A stretch of DNA of 64,000 bases from an uncultured Eubacteriales bacterium (GTDB taxonomy: Bacteria; Bacillota; Clostridia; Oscillospirales; Oscillospiraceae), in NCBI GenBank assembly GCA_900079765.1, contig LT599017.1, forward strand, positions 1,240,001-1,304,000, read 5' to 3'. Below the pieces are notes generated by a model. That model saw only the letters and a program-made list of their open reading frames with translations. It had not been told where the DNA came from and did no database searches. Below, in pieces: positions 1 to 8,913 of this stretch. The position numbers were made by a program, and so were the translations under genes. Positions within the stretch are counted from its first letter, which is position 1; each line of letters begins with the position of its first letter.

Positions 1-168
1 GCCAAGGACGGCAGCAGCCTGGTGGGCAACATGGCCGCCCAGGGCACCACCCCCCGCCGCCTCACCGACCTCATCGGCTCGCTGTGCGACCTCACCTCCG
101 GCAGCGGCGACAAGGGCACCCCCATCGTCTACATCCAGGGCTATTTCGACAACTACACGACCGACTAA
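1..168 (+). CDS. C-terminal end of an unidentified protein (5' end outside window)
   Basis: Frame 1 is open from the first base to a TAA at 166-168 and encodes the last 55 residues of a protein ending in FDNYTTD. Codon use is GC-rich at third positions, as in the core genes, and a strong terminator follows 5 bases after the stop, so this is a real gene end. The fragment is too short to assign a family; no signature motif was recognised. Confidence 0.7.
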   Translation, partial: AKDGSSLVGNMAAQGTTPRRLTDLIGSLCDLTSGSGDKGTPIVYIQGYFDNYTTD

Positions 169-172
169 TGAG

Positions 173-209
173 AAAAGCTCCGTGGGCACCTGCCCACGGA
201 GCTTTTTTA
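173..209 (+). terminator. Rho-independent terminator of the first gene
   Basis: A nearly perfect stem (AAAGCTCCGTGGGCA and its complement) with a two- to three-base loop is followed by six T. It lies directly behind the stop codon of the partial gene. Confidence 0.9.
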
Positions 210-250
210 TACGTCAAAAATTAAGAGACTTGATTTCGGGCATCCCTTGT

Positions 251-721
251 TTATTTCAACTCCTGGCTGCGCTGGGCCACATTGCGCTGAAAGTTCATGA
301 CGGTGCGATTATATTCCTCGTCCATGAGAGGAGAGGTAATCATAAAATCGGCTGAGGACTTATTGGTGGCAATGGGGATATCATACACCAGCGCGATACG
401 CAGCAACGCCTTGATATCCGGATCATGCGGCTGGGCGCAGAGCGGGTCGGAAAAGAAAATAACGAAATCGATTTTACCCTCCACGATTTTTGCGCCGATC
501 TGCTGGTCCCCGCCGAGGGGGCCGCTGTTATAGGCCCGCACCGGAAGACCGGTGCGCTCCGAAACCATGGTTGCGGTCGTACCTGTACCGCAGAGAAAAT
601 GCTTTTGAAGAACCGACTTGTTCCAGTCGCACCAATCGAGAAGCTCCTTCTTTTTGCCGTCATGGGCGATCAGGGCGATGTTCTTTTGCTTTCCAATGGT
701 CAATGTAATAAAATCATTCAT
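251..721 (-). CDS. mgsA: Methylglyoxal synthase
   Basis: The 156-aa product matches methylglyoxal synthase throughout. The N-terminal IALIAHDGKK segment, the phosphate-binding GTGTTA, the SGPLGGDQQIGA loop, DPLCAQPHDPDI and the ATNKSSAD end are all present, and the length is usual for the family. The enzyme converts dihydroxyacetone phosphate to methylglyoxal and phosphate in the cytoplasm, a bypass of lower glycolysis under phosphate limitation or sugar excess. The start overlaps the stop of the HPr-like gene by ATGA, so the two are probably translated together. The pairing with an HPr-like protein suggests a link to sugar-phosphate status; that is inference. Confidence 0.95.
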   Translation of the reverse strand: MNDFITLTIGKQKNIALIAHDGKKKELLDWCDWNKSVLQKHFLCGTGTTATMVSERTGLPVRAYNSGPLGGDQQIGAKIVEGKIDFVIFFSDPLCAQPHDPDIKALLRIALVYDIPIATNKSSADFMITSPLMDEEYNRTVMNFQRNVAQRSQELK

Positions 722-960
722 CTCTCGTTCTCCGTTCCCGCAATGAATGATCTGATTACTTCAAGATTCTCATTGCTGTCTTGATAGATTCTCAATTTGA
801 TCGGCTTAGTCAAATCAAAGCTGAAAATGCCCATTAAGGAGCGGGCGTCTAAAATGCGATTGCCCTCAATCAGATCAAAGTCACCGGATAGATTGGATAT
901 GGCTGATACAAACTGCTGGATTCGCACCGCGTTTGGTAAGCTGACAAAAACCTCTGTCAT
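718..960 (-). CDS. HPr-like phosphocarrier domain protein
   Basis: The product is 80 aa if translation begins at the ATG at 960, which has GGAGG eight bases upstream; a longer frame to 984 lacks a site. The segment ILDARSLMGIFSFDLTKPI fits the Ser-46 helix region of HPr proteins. The conserved His-15 region is not convincing: the corresponding stretch reads SLPNAVRIQQFV and has no His. It may therefore be a Crh-like or non-phosphorylatable relative that acts in regulation and not in sugar transport. It is the first gene of a two-gene unit with mgsA. Confidence 0.75.
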   Translation of the reverse strand: MTEVFVSLPNAVRIQQFVSAISNLSGDFDLIEGNRILDARSLMGIFSFDLTKPIKLRIYQDSNENLEVIRSFIAGTENER

Positions 961-1047
961 AAAACAACCTCCGTTCGGTTTCATTATAACAAGGAAAGGT
1001 TTTCATGTAAATGACCAAGTGAAAGCCCTTTTGCTGGTACCATAGAA

Positions 1048-1074
1048 AATGCCGCAGCGAAATCACTGCGGCAT
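1048..1074 (-). terminator. Terminator of the ABC exporter operon
   Basis: ATGCCGCAG and its complement enclose an 8-base loop; read on the minus strand, the stem is followed by TTTTCT. It sits just after the permease stop. Confidence 0.7.
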
Positions 1075-1094
1075 AGAAATATGTATAGATAGGA

Positions 1095-1979
1095 CTATAA
1101 CTCCCTGTTACGTGACATCCGCCATACTGATAAAACAAAAAAGATCAAGCCAAAGCCTGCGATTGTCGCAAGCATGACGGTGGGGGAGAGCACATAGCCG
1201 TTTACTGCCATATTTACGCCTAATTCAGTCAAAACTTCGTTGGTGATGTCTGTGGGTGCGCCTTGAAGGATACGGCGTACGGGCTCACCTAAAAAGAGAC
1301 TGCGCAGCAGTGCTCCGGCATGGCTGAATGGCAGCAGCTTTACAAATGTCTGAACCGTGTCGGTATAGGAACCGATAGGAATGTAAGCGCCTGATAAAAA
1401 GCCTAATAGTGTGCCAATGATGCTGCTTAAACTGCCGTAGGCTCCCGGTGTTTTCACAAGCGATACAAAGAATGCGCTGATAGCCGTAAAGCTAACGCAG
1501 CACAGCAGCAACAGTCCCAATACCTTTAGGGCATCCATAACGCCCAGGAGTGTGCCCCCTCTTAGCACAATCAGCCCCTCTGCCGCAGCGAACAGTACGA
1601 TATTGATAATCAAGCTGGATAGTGCAGCCGAGAGCAGGTACCCCATAACCAACTGCCAACGCTTGACCGGTGCAACGCGGAAGTCCTTGAGCACACCAAG
1701 ATGGTGATCGTCAACCATGATACCCATTGCACCCAAAGAAGTGGTCAACGTGGAGATGGACAAGATGCCACCCATGACCCAAGAATTTACAAAAAATTCG
1801 ATATCTGAAAGAGATGCCTGCGGCATGCTTATGGAAAGCTCCCGCACCTGCATGTTACCCAAGAATAGTACGTACAGCAAAAGTACAATCAGAGCACCCA
1901 GCACTGAGAAAAACACCGACATCGGGTCACGAAAATACAGCGCGATATTGCGCTTAGCTAAACGAAGCGTTAAGCCCAT
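1095..1979 (-). CDS. ABC-2 type exporter, permease subunit
   Basis: The 294-aa protein has the ABC-2 layout. There is a short cytoplasmic N-terminus (RLAKRNIALYFRDPMSVFFS), a first membrane helix, a large external loop at about residues 50-85, and then five more hydrophobic segments to the C-terminus. It lies head to tail with the ATPase gene with no gap, so the two form one transporter, probably for a drug, peptide or lipid. The substrate cannot be read from the sequence. Confidence 0.85.
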   Translation of the reverse strand: MGLTLRLAKRNIALYFRDPMSVFFSVLGALIVLLLYVLFLGNMQVRELSISMPQASLSDIEFFVNSWVMGGILSISTLTTSLGAMGIMVDDHHLGVLKDFRVAPVKRWQLVMGYLLSAALSSLIINIVLFAAAEGLIVLRGGTLLGVMDALKVLGLLLLCCVSFTAISAFFVSLVKTPGAYGSLSSIIGTLLGFLSGAYIPIGSYTDTVQTFVKLLPFSHAGALLRSLFLGEPVRRILQGAPTDITNEVLTELGVNMAVNGYVLSPTVMLATIAGFGLIFFVLSVWRMSRNREL

Positions 1980-2918
1980 CTATGCCACCCCGCTCCCTTC
2001 ACGAATCTCATGCCCGGTCAGGGCGAGGAATACATCGTCCATGCTGCCGCGCATCAGCTCAAACTCGCTGAGCATGGGGCGCACATCATTTACAATGTCT
2101 ACAGCATCTATTGTGTTGGCTAGGTTTACTGTGACGTACTCCGTATGCGGACGGTAGGTCAACCCCCGATTACTCAGGTATTGCTCCAGTGCGTTCCTTG
2201 CCGACCCATCAATGGGAATCAGCCGCAGCTTGTGCTGTCCGTATTGCGCCTTTAAGCGCAGCGGAGTGTCCTGTGCAATCAGCTTGCCATGGTCGATAAC
2301 GGCTACCATGTCGGCACGGGCGGCTTCGTCCATATAGTGGGTAGTCAGAAATACCGTCACGCCGGTATCCTTTTGCAGTGTACGAATGCATTCCCACACA
2401 CGGGTGCGGGTCTGCGGGTCAAGTCCGGTGGTGGGTTCATCCAGGAATAGCATCTGCGGGGTATGAATCAGCCCCCTTGCAATGTCCGCACGCCGCTTTT
2501 GCCCGCCGCTTAATTTGCCGTAACGCCTGTCCATGAAGTCACCCAGATCTACAACATCGGATACATTCGCAAGCCGCGTCTGAAACGCCTTGCCGGTGAT
2601 TCCATACATAGCAGCACGGGCACTGAGGTTCTCGCGCACAGTCAGCAAGCTGTCCAACACCGAATCCTGAAAGACCACGCCGATGGCGCGCCGTATTGCA
2701 TCGTCCTCTCTTCCGGCTTGATGCCCAGCCAATGTGATGCTGCCTGAATCAAAACCCTGTAGGGTGCAGATACAGTGGATGGTGCTGGATTTTCCCGCGC
2801 CGTTTGGCCCTAGAAACGCAAATAGCGAGCCTGCGGGGACGCTGAAGCTGATGCCATCAACTGCGGTTAGTGAACCATAGCGCTTGACTAAATTAGTGAC
2901 TGACAGTATATCGTCCAT
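1980..2918 (-). CDS. ABC-2 type exporter, ATPase subunit
   Basis: This is a 312-aa ABC ATPase of the DrrA/CcmA type. It has Walker A GPNGAGKSS, the LSGGQKRR signature, Walker B MLFLDEPTTGLDP and the switch His in TTHYMDE. A C-terminal extension of about 80 residues ends in DDVFLALTGHE, typical of drug-export ATPases. The ATG at 2918 is preferred over an upstream TTG because AAGGA lies nine bases before it. It abuts the permease gene. Confidence 0.9.
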   Translation of the reverse strand: MDDILSVTNLVKRYGSLTAVDGISFSVPAGSLFAFLGPNGAGKSSTIHCICTLQGFDSGSITLAGHQAGREDDAIRRAIGVVFQDSVLDSLLTVRENLSARAAMYGITGKAFQTRLANVSDVVDLGDFMDRRYGKLSGGQKRRADIARGLIHTPQMLFLDEPTTGLDPQTRTRVWECIRTLQKDTGVTVFLTTHYMDEAARADMVAVIDHGKLIAQDTPLRLKAQYGQHKLRLIPIDGSARNALEQYLSNRGLTYRPHTEYVTVNLANTIDAVDIVNDVRPMLSEFELMRGSMDDVFLALTGHEIREGSGVA

Positions 2919-3210
2919 AGTTTTTCCTTCTTTCTTCAAGTTTCTTTAACACCCTCTTAAAGTCGTGAATCGGCCCAAGGAAAACTTCTGTCAAACATAG
3001 TATAAAACTCTGGTTTTTCTTTAAGAAAACCCGTGGATTTGGATAAAATCTTAATATTACAGACAAAACTGTTGCAGAAATTCGCATTTATGATGTTTGC
3101 AAATATTATTCTAATTGGTGAAAAATCCCTTGTCAATAATCATCTGCATATTTTAATCTTCTGCTGTGTTTTTTAATCTTCTGATAATGTCGTCAACCAG
3201 ATTGAAAAGT
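2919..3210. other. AT-rich intergenic region upstream of the exporter operon
   Basis: No open frame with a ribosome site is visible. The stretch is much lower in GC than its surroundings. It presumably holds the minus-strand promoter of the exporter, but I could not place a convincing -35/-10 pair. Confidence 0.4.
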
Positions 3211-3246
3211 AAAAAACCACCTATTTCCGAAGAAATAAGTGGTTTC
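3211..3246 (-). terminator. Terminator of tRNA-Gln
   Basis: AAACCACCTATTTC pairs across a CGAA tetraloop with GAAATAAGTGGTTT; on the minus strand the stem runs into a T-rich tract. It lies immediately 3' of the tRNA. Confidence 0.8.
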
Positions 3247-3249
3247 CTG

Positions 3250-3323
3250 TGGCAGCGGGAGAAGGATTCGAACCCTCACAAACAGAGTCAGAGTCTGTCG
3301 TGCTACCCTTACACAATCCCGCT
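3250..3323 (-). tRNA. tRNA-Gln (CTG anticodon)
   Basis: This is a 74-nt cloverleaf with a 7-bp acceptor stem (AGCGGGA/TCCCGCT), an anticodon stem ACAGA/TCTGT around a loop CTCTGAC that gives anticodon CTG, a T-arm with GGTTCGAATCC, and an encoded CCA. It stands alone with its own terminator. Confidence 0.92.
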
Positions 3324-3441
3324 ATATATTGCCTGCCGTTTGACAAGCGCAGGGTTTATTATACCAAAATCAGAGCATTTGTCAATACCATTTTTCAAGA
3401 AACTTCGCGGTTAGGGGGGAGGGGTCACTTTACGATAGGAA

Positions 3442-3466
3442 GAGCGGGGGCCATGGGCCCCCGCTC
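3442..3466 (-). terminator. Palindromic hairpin downstream of purA
   Basis: GAGCGGGGGC and its complement flank a short loop 30 bases after the purA stop. The T-tract on the minus strand is weak (CTTCCTAT), so it may be an RNA-stabilising stem and not a true terminator. Confidence 0.55.
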
Positions 3467-3495
3467 CAGCTTGCCGATTAAACCGACCCGGCGCG

Positions 3496-4773
3496 TTATT
3501 TCCTGCGGATGATCTCGTGCCGCTTGGGGCCGGTAGAGATTGTCTTGACAGGCACGCCGATCTGGGCCTCAATAAAGTTTACATAATCCTTGGCCGCCTG
3601 GGGGAGCAGACCATAGTCGGTCACGCCGCGGATGTCGGACTTCCAGCCGGGAAGGGTGGTGTAGACCGGCTTTGCCCGGTCTAAGAGGGGGGAGGCGGGG
3701 AAGTCAGCCGTTACCTTGCCGTCGATCTCGTACCCGGTGCAGACCCTGATCTCGTCCAGGTAACCCAGGCAGTCGATGGCGGTGAGCACCACTTCTGTGG
3801 CGCCCTGGACCATACAGCCGTACCGGGTGGCCACCGCGTCCATCCAGCCCACACGCCGGGGCCGCCCGGTGGTGGCGCCGAACTCGCCCGCGTCGCCGCC
3901 CAGGCGGCGCAGCGTGTCTGCCTCCTCACCGAAGAGCTCGGAGACGAAGGCTCCGGCCCCCACGGCGGAGGAGTAGGCCTTGGCGACGCAGACCACGTCG
4001 GTGATGGCGGTAGGGGGTACCCCCGCGCCCACGGAGCCGTACCCGGCCAGGGTGTGGGAGGAGGTGGTGAAGGGATAGATGCCCAGGTCCGGGTCCTTCA
4101 TGGAGCCGAGCTGGCCCTCCAGCAGAATATTTTTTCCGTCCTTGACGGCCAGATGAACAAAGGAGACGGCGTCCCCGATATAGGGGGCAATGGCGTCCCG
4201 GTAGCCCATCAGCTCGGTGAAGAGGGCCTGGGGATCCAGAAGAGGTTTATGGTAGAGGTGCTCGAAGAGAACGTTCTTGATCTGGCAGACGGCCTCAAGC
4301 CGGGCCAGGAGCCGCTCCTCCTCGAAGAGCTCGCAGACCTGGAAGCCGATCTTGGCGTACTTATCCGCGTAGAAAGGGGCGATGCCGGACTTGGTGGAGC
4401 CGTAGGCCGCACCGGCCAGCCGCTCCTCCTCGTAGGTGTCCTGCAGAATGTGATAGGGCATGAGGACCTGGGTGCGCCGGTCCACCAGGACATGGGGGGC
4501 GGGCACGCCGCCGTCGGTCAGTGACTTTAACTCCTTGATAAACTTGGGTACGTCCAGCGCCACGCCGTTGCCGATGATGTTGGTGGTGTGGGGGTAGAAC
4601 ACGCCGGAGGGGAGCTGATGGAGAGCGAACTTGCCATAGTCGCAGATGATGGTGTGGCCCGCGTTGGCCCCGCCCTGAAAGCGGATGACAACGTCCGAGT
4701 CCTCAGCAAGCAGATCGGTGATCTTGCCCTTGCCCTCGTCGCCCCAATTGGCGCCCACGATTGCTTTTACCAT
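3496..4773 (-). CDS. purA: Adenylosuccinate synthetase
   Basis: The 425-aa protein carries the N-terminal GANWGDEGKGK P-loop-like motif, the GGANAGHTI segment, GVALDVP, the TTGRPRRVGW loop and the C-terminal KDYVNFIEAQIGVPV. It catalyses GTP-dependent condensation of IMP with aspartate, the first committed step to AMP. The ATG at 4773 is chosen because GGAGG lies seven bases upstream and the family starts with MVKAIVGANWGDEGKGK. It stands as a single gene with a palindrome behind it. Confidence 0.97.
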   Translation of the reverse strand: MVKAIVGANWGDEGKGKITDLLAEDSDVVIRFQGGANAGHTIICDYGKFALHQLPSGVFYPHTTNIIGNGVALDVPKFIKELKSLTDGGVPAPHVLVDRRTQVLMPYHILQDTYEEERLAGAAYGSTKSGIAPFYADKYAKIGFQVCELFEEERLLARLEAVCQIKNVLFEHLYHKPLLDPQALFTELMGYRDAIAPYIGDAVSFVHLAVKDGKNILLEGQLGSMKDPDLGIYPFTTSSHTLAGYGSVGAGVPPTAITDVVCVAKAYSSAVGAGAFVSELFGEEADTLRRLGGDAGEFGATTGRPRRVGWMDAVATRYGCMVQGATEVVLTAIDCLGYLDEIRVCTGYEIDGKVTADFPASPLLDRAKPVYTTLPGWKSDIRGVTDYGLLPQAAKDYVNFIEAQIGVPVKTISTGPKRHEIIRRK

Positions 4774-4926
4774 AAGAGTGCCTCCTTCCGCAGGGATTCG
4801 CACAGTGGCCTTTTCCCACGGACAAGCTATTGTACCTCATATGGCGGAATGATGCAAGAAACAATTTACCATTTTAAGTATTTTAATGGGATAATAATGA
4901 AAGGAATAAAAAGTGCTTGGCGGAAT

Positions 4927-5460
4927 TCATACGGTGGTGAATTCGTTCTCCTGCTCTATATAGCGGCAAAATATGAAGATGCCGCACAGGAGCTCGGGGC
5001 TGAACTCCTCCGCCGTTTCCAGGCTCCAGCCGCCGATAATCCCCCTGTGCAGAAGGGTGAGCATCTCTTTGCCGGAGGGGGCGGTCAAGCGGTAATTTTG
5101 GCTGTTGATCATTTGGAGAAGTCCGCTCCGGCCCTGAAACAGGAGCTCGGCGGAGTTTACACGCGGCATCCTGTAGATGGGCCATCCCACAACGGAGGGG
5201 TCATCCCCATCGGCATATCTCGGAATGCCGGACAGCAGGACCTCGCCCTCAGAATTTTTCAGCAGGTATTGCTTGGGGCAGGAGCCTGGGGGAAGCTCCT
5301 CTGGGGGAACCTCCATCCGAATTTTGCTGAGGAACTGCTCTCCTCCCGCGATGATCTGCTTTTCAGAGCCGCACAGGCGGTTGCGAATATCGGCCAGGGC
5401 CGGGCCGTAGGGCCCGCCATCCGTCCAATACAGGGTGCCTGACTTCAGAAGAAAGTTCAT
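4927..5460 (-). CDS. Tubby/LURP-like small protein, function unknown
   Basis: The 177-aa product starts at an ATG with GGGAGGTG ten bases upstream and lies two bases from the stop of the adjacent chromate transporter gene. It contains short beta-rich repeats (YLLKNSEGEVLLSG, YRLTAPSGKEMLTLLH) with the rhythm of the tubby C-terminal-like (LURP-one, DUF567) barrel. That assignment is from pattern and not from a motif, so it is tentative. The position as third gene of a transporter unit suggests co-expression with the CHR pair. Confidence 0.5.
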   Translation of the reverse strand: MNFLLKSGTLYWTDGGPYGPALADIRNRLCGSEKQIIAGGEQFLSKIRMEVPPEELPPGSCPKQYLLKNSEGEVLLSGIPRYADGDDPSVVGWPIYRMPRVNSAELLFQGRSGLLQMINSQNYRLTAPSGKEMLTLLHRGIIGGWSLETAEEFSPELLCGIFIFCRYIEQENEFTTV

Positions 5461-5462
5461 TC

Positions 5463-6044
5463 CTATACACCTCCCGGAATGAGCTGGTAGCAGATAAGAC
5501 CCAGGATACCCGCACATACCATGACGAGAATGGAATTTAATTTCCACTTACGCAGGACGAAAAGCGCGCCCGCGAAAATAAGGACGGAGATCCAGTCGGT
5601 GCGCGGGAGGGACACGGCCGCGCCCTCGCCCCAGAAAGCGGCGAGCAGCAAGGCCGCGCCGGCGCTGGCAATCATGGCCACCACGGCGGGGCGCAGCCCA
5701 GAGAGGACGCCCTGCACCAGCGTGAGGGTCCTATATTTATAGTAGATAAAGGCCAAGAGCGTGACGACGAGGCAGGAGGGGACGACACAGCCCAGCGTCG
5801 CCACGATCGCGCCTGGGATGCCGCCTACCTGAATACCCACAAAGGTGGCGGAGTTGATTGCAATGGGCCCCGGCGTCATCTGGGAGATGGTGATAACGTC
5901 CCCAAACTGCTCCATGGTCAGCCATGCGTGGAGCTCAACGACCTGACGCTGGATCAGCGGCATCGCGGCGTAGCCCCCGCCGATGCTGAACAGGCCGATT
6001 TGAAAAAAGCTCCAGAATAGGCTCAGATAGACCAACCGGACCAC
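5463..6044 (-). CDS. Chromate transporter, short-chain CHR subunit (second gene)
   Basis: The 193-aa membrane protein has the CHR family N-terminal signature IGLFSIGGGYAAMPLIQRQVV and the QMTPGPIAINSATFVG motif. Five to six hydrophobic helices follow. Members of this length work as heterodimers with a second short CHR protein; the partner lies directly upstream and overlaps by 22 bases. CHR proteins move chromate or sulphate-like oxyanions across the inner membrane, but the physiological substrate in anaerobes is unclear. Confidence 0.88.
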   Translation of the reverse strand: MVRLVYLSLFWSFFQIGLFSIGGGYAAMPLIQRQVVELHAWLTMEQFGDVITISQMTPGPIAINSATFVGIQVGGIPGAIVATLGCVVPSCLVVTLLAFIYYKYRTLTLVQGVLSGLRPAVVAMIASAGAALLLAAFWGEGAAVSLPRTDWISVLIFAGALFVLRKWKLNSILVMVCAGILGLICYQLIPGGV

Positions 6045-6604
6045 CCCCGTTTCCGCTGACCCCCGTACAGGGTGTCCGCCGCACCGAGAAGGCCGCAGAC
6101 CAGAATAATGAGAATTACATTGACGTCAAAGAAAAAGGCGGCCGTGAAGGCACCCAGAAGCACCGCCAGGTAAAGAAGACGCTTTTCCTTAAGCACAGAG
6201 AACCCCATCGTGAGCACCACGTCAAAGATGACCGCGACGACTCCGGCCCCCATGCCCTTCATCACGAGGCTGACGATGAGACTGCTGCGGAAGGCCGCGT
6301 AGAAATAGGAGATGACCGATAGGGTGATGAGGGGCGGAAGTACCGTGCCCACCACCGTGATCAGCGCCCCCAAGACTCCCGCCACCCGATAGCCGACCAG
6401 AATGGAGGCGTTGACGGCAATCGCGCCGGGCGCGGACTGGGCGATGGCGGTCAGGTCGAGCATTTCCTCCTCCTCCAGCCAATGCAGCTTCTCCACAAAT
6501 TTTTCCCGCATGAGCGGGATGATGACAAAACCGCCGCCGAAGGTGAACGCGCTGAGCTGAAAGGTAGAGATAAAGAGCTGCCAGTACATTTTGCTTTTTT
6601 TCAT
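6023..6604 (-). CDS. Chromate transporter, short-chain CHR subunit (first gene)
   Basis: This 193-aa membrane protein has the FTFGGGFVIIPLMREKFVE N-terminal signature and the AIAQSAPGAIAVNASILVGY motif. It is homologous to its downstream neighbour and together they equal one full-length ChrA. The gene is divergent from a LysR-type regulator, which probably controls the pair. Confidence 0.88.
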   Translation of the reverse strand: MKKSKMYWQLFISTFQLSAFTFGGGFVIIPLMREKFVEKLHWLEEEEMLDLTAIAQSAPGAIAVNASILVGYRVAGVLGALITVVGTVLPPLITLSVISYFYAAFRSSLIVSLVMKGMGAGVVAVIFDVVLTMGFSVLKEKRLLYLAVLLGAFTAAFFFDVNVILIILVCGLLGAADTLYGGQRKRGWSGWSI

Positions 6605-6710
6605 ATGCTTTCCTCCTGTCAGGCCCAGTATATCACTTGAAAATCAATAATAAAAATAGTATAATCTTATTAAAATGATAATCAAAACGATATATATAGG
6701 GGGCGGGCGT

Positions 6711-7625
6711 GTGACCTTACGGCATATGAAGATATTTTTGGCAATCTGCGAAAATGGGAACAGCGTCACGCGGGCTGCCGAGGCGCTGTTTATGACGCAG
6801 CCCGCAGTGAGCCTCGCCTTGAAGGAGCTGGAGAGCTACTATGGCATGCCCATGTTCGAACGGCTCTCCCGCCAGCTCTTTATAACTGAGGCCGGGGAGC
6901 GGATGCGCGAGTACGCCGCCCACATCATGGAGCTTTTCGACGAGATGGAAAAGGGACTGCGGGACTGGGACGCCACGGGGGTTTTGCGGGTGGGGGCGAG
7001 CATCACCATCGGGTCCCAGTTCCTGCCGAGCTACCTCAAGGCCTTTCACGTCCTCCGCCCTGGGGTCGACATCCGCGTGTGCATCAACTCCTCGGAGGTG
7101 CTGGAGGAGCAGCTGCAGTCCAACAAGCTGGATTTCGCACTGATCGAGGGGACGGTCCACACCCCAAACCTAATTTGCGAGGCGTACCTGGAGGACCCCC
7201 TTACCGCGATCTGCTCCATAGACGGACCCTTTGCCCCCGGAGAGCGGATCTCCATCGAGCGGTTCAGGGCGCAGCGGTTTCTTCTGCGCGAAGAGGGGAG
7301 CGGCACCCGAGATGAATTTGACGGGGCGGCGGAGGCTGCGGGGTTTTCCGTTCTTCCGGCCTGGGAATCGACCAGCACCACGGCGCTGGTCAACGCGGTC
7401 ATCCAGGGTCTGGGGGTGGCCGTGCTCCCGCGCAGGATGCTGCTGGGCCCTCTGGAGCGCGGGCTGATCGCCTCGTTCGAAGTGGAGGGGATGGATATGA
7501 ACCGCAAGTTCTTGATTGCATATCATAAAAATAAATTTTTAACCCGCTCGGCCCGTGAGCTGATCGAACTATGTAAAAACTATGAGCTGGACTATCCGGC
7601 GCCCAAGTATAACGGCCTCTACTGA
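6711..7625 (+). CDS. LysR-family transcriptional regulator
   Basis: The 304-aa protein has the N-terminal winged helix (MKIFLAICENGNSVTRAAEALFMTQPAVSLALKELE in order) and a periplasmic-binding-like effector domain from about residue 90. Translation most likely starts at the GTG at 6711, which has GGGCGG just upstream and gives the usual LysR N-terminus. It is transcribed away from the CHR pair with a 106-bp AT-rich gap, the classic layout of a LysR regulator and its target. The effector is unknown. Confidence 0.88.
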   Translation: MTLRHMKIFLAICENGNSVTRAAEALFMTQPAVSLALKELESYYGMPMFERLSRQLFITEAGERMREYAAHIMELFDEMEKGLRDWDATGVLRVGASITIGSQFLPSYLKAFHVLRPGVDIRVCINSSEVLEEQLQSNKLDFALIEGTVHTPNLICEAYLEDPLTAICSIDGPFAPGERISIERFRAQRFLLREEGSGTRDEFDGAAEAAGFSVLPAWESTSTTALVNAVIQGLGVAVLPRRMLLGPLERGLIASFEVEGMDMNRKFLIAYHKNKFLTRSARELIELCKNYELDYPAPKYNGLY

Positions 7626-7658
7626 TTTTCAAGCTGTCGAAAATACTTTTTCAACAGA

Positions 7659-7690
7659 AAGGCCGCCCAGGGCATGGGCGGCCTTTCAAG
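7659..7690. terminator. Bidirectional terminator between convergent genes
   Basis: AAAGGCCGCCCA and its complement surround a 5-base loop, with A and T tracts on either side. It lies between the LysR gene and the convergent DUF3298-like gene. Confidence 0.8.
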
Positions 7691-7717
7691 CTTGTTCGGC
7701 GGCCCTGCGCCAGCGGT

Positions 7718-8386
7718 TTACTCGGGCCAGGGCAGGACCACGAAGGACAAAATTCCCTCCACGTAGGGAGCTAAGGTGTACAAGGGGTAGAACACGGCGG
7801 CGCCCTCGTCTGTGAGGTAAAAGCGGCAGGGGTCGAACTCGCTGGCGGCAGCCTCCTGCCAGCCGTCCAGGAAGACGTAGTCCCCGCTGTCGATGCGCTG
7901 CCTGATTTGCTTGCACACCTCCGCGATGGAATCTCTGCGCCAATGGCTCCCCTTGGGGAAGAGCATGGGGAGGGTGATGGGCGCTCCGCTATTCAGGTCC
8001 CAGGCGTCGCCGCAGCGCACCGTGTTGCCGTGGGCCCCGCCGGTGTACTCATAGGCGTCCATGTAGAGGCTGAAGAGACCCTTCTCGTTATAGGTGACGG
8101 TGAAGTCCAGCGCCGCCTCCCAGGGGCGGAACGGGAAGGACTGCTCCCGGGCGTGCCGCAGCTCCTCGCAGGCCATGGAGAAGAGGCAGGTCTCCCACCG
8201 CGTCCGCCAGCGGTCAGCCGCGTGCCGGTAATAGCGCGCGATGCGCCGGAGTGCCGCAGTATCCTCCGGCAGTTTGGGCCAGCGGAGTGTAAAGGAGAGC
8301 ACTGGCTCCCCATCGCACTTGAGGACCTGCTTCCAGGTCCCGGCCTCCACGTTGACCGATTCGATTTTGCATTTGTTTCGTCCCAT
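7718..8386 (-). CDS. DUF3298 (RsiV-like) domain protein
   Basis: The 222-aa protein contains the YEYTGGAHGN motif at about residue 112 and the downstream layout (LFPKGSHWRRDSIAEV, then FYLTDEGAAVFYPLYTLAPY) of the DUF3298 domain known from the anti-sigma factor RsiV and many secreted proteins. It has no signal peptide or membrane anchor at the N-terminus, so unlike RsiV it appears cytoplasmic. No sigma factor gene is next to it. The specific role is unknown. Confidence 0.75.
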   Translation of the reverse strand: MGRNKCKIESVNVEAGTWKQVLKCDGEPVLSFTLRWPKLPEDTAALRRIARYYRHAADRWRTRWETCLFSMACEELRHAREQSFPFRPWEAALDFTVTYNEKGLFSLYMDAYEYTGGAHGNTVRCGDAWDLNSGAPITLPMLFPKGSHWRRDSIAEVCKQIRQRIDSGDYVFLDGWQEAAASEFDPCRFYLTDEGAAVFYPLYTLAPYVEGILSFVVLPWPE

Positions 8387-8496
8387 GGCGACGCCCTCCC
8401 TGAATATTCAAATAACGCACTCCATTCTATGCAAGGCTATAGGATTTGACAGAAATTTTGCGAAATGGTACATTAAAGAAAAGGGAGGGGTGGAGC

Positions 8497-8778
8497 ATGG
8501 TACGCAGACAGATCCGGGTGACCGGGCTCGTTCAGGGCGTGGGCTTTCGCTGGTTTGCCCAGCAGCACGCCGCGCGCCTGGGGCTCACCGGCTGGGCGGA
8601 AAACCAGGAGGACGGCAGCGTCATAATGGAGATACAGGGGGAGGAGCGCGGCGTGGAGCAGTTCACCGACGCCGTCTCCCAGGGGCCGCGCTATGCCCAG
8701 GTGGGCGGCGTGGAAATTTTATCCCGGGAACCCGCCCCCGACGAGCGCACCTTCCGCGTCCGGGACAGGTGGTTTTAG
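8497..8778 (+). CDS. acyP: Acylphosphatase
   Basis: The 93-aa protein has the VTGLVQGVGFRWFAQQ signature with the catalytic Arg, and the LTGWAENQEDGSV segment containing the conserved Asn. It hydrolyses acyl phosphates in the cytoplasm. The ATG at 8497 follows GGGAGGGG and gives the normal family length; an in-frame upstream ATG does not. Confidence 0.93.
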   Translation: MVRRQIRVTGLVQGVGFRWFAQQHAARLGLTGWAENQEDGSVIMEIQGEERGVEQFTDAVSQGPRYAQVGGVEILSREPAPDERTFRVRDRWF

Positions 8779-8913
8779 AGGAAAATACAAAAATGTGTTT
8801 ACTGTTGCACTTCAGTGTGGTAAAATAGACATGAAGTGGCTATTTTACTTTTCTTTAGCCACAGAGCGACCGTTTTATTATAATGGCCGCTAAATGAAGG
8901 AGGCATCCCTCAA

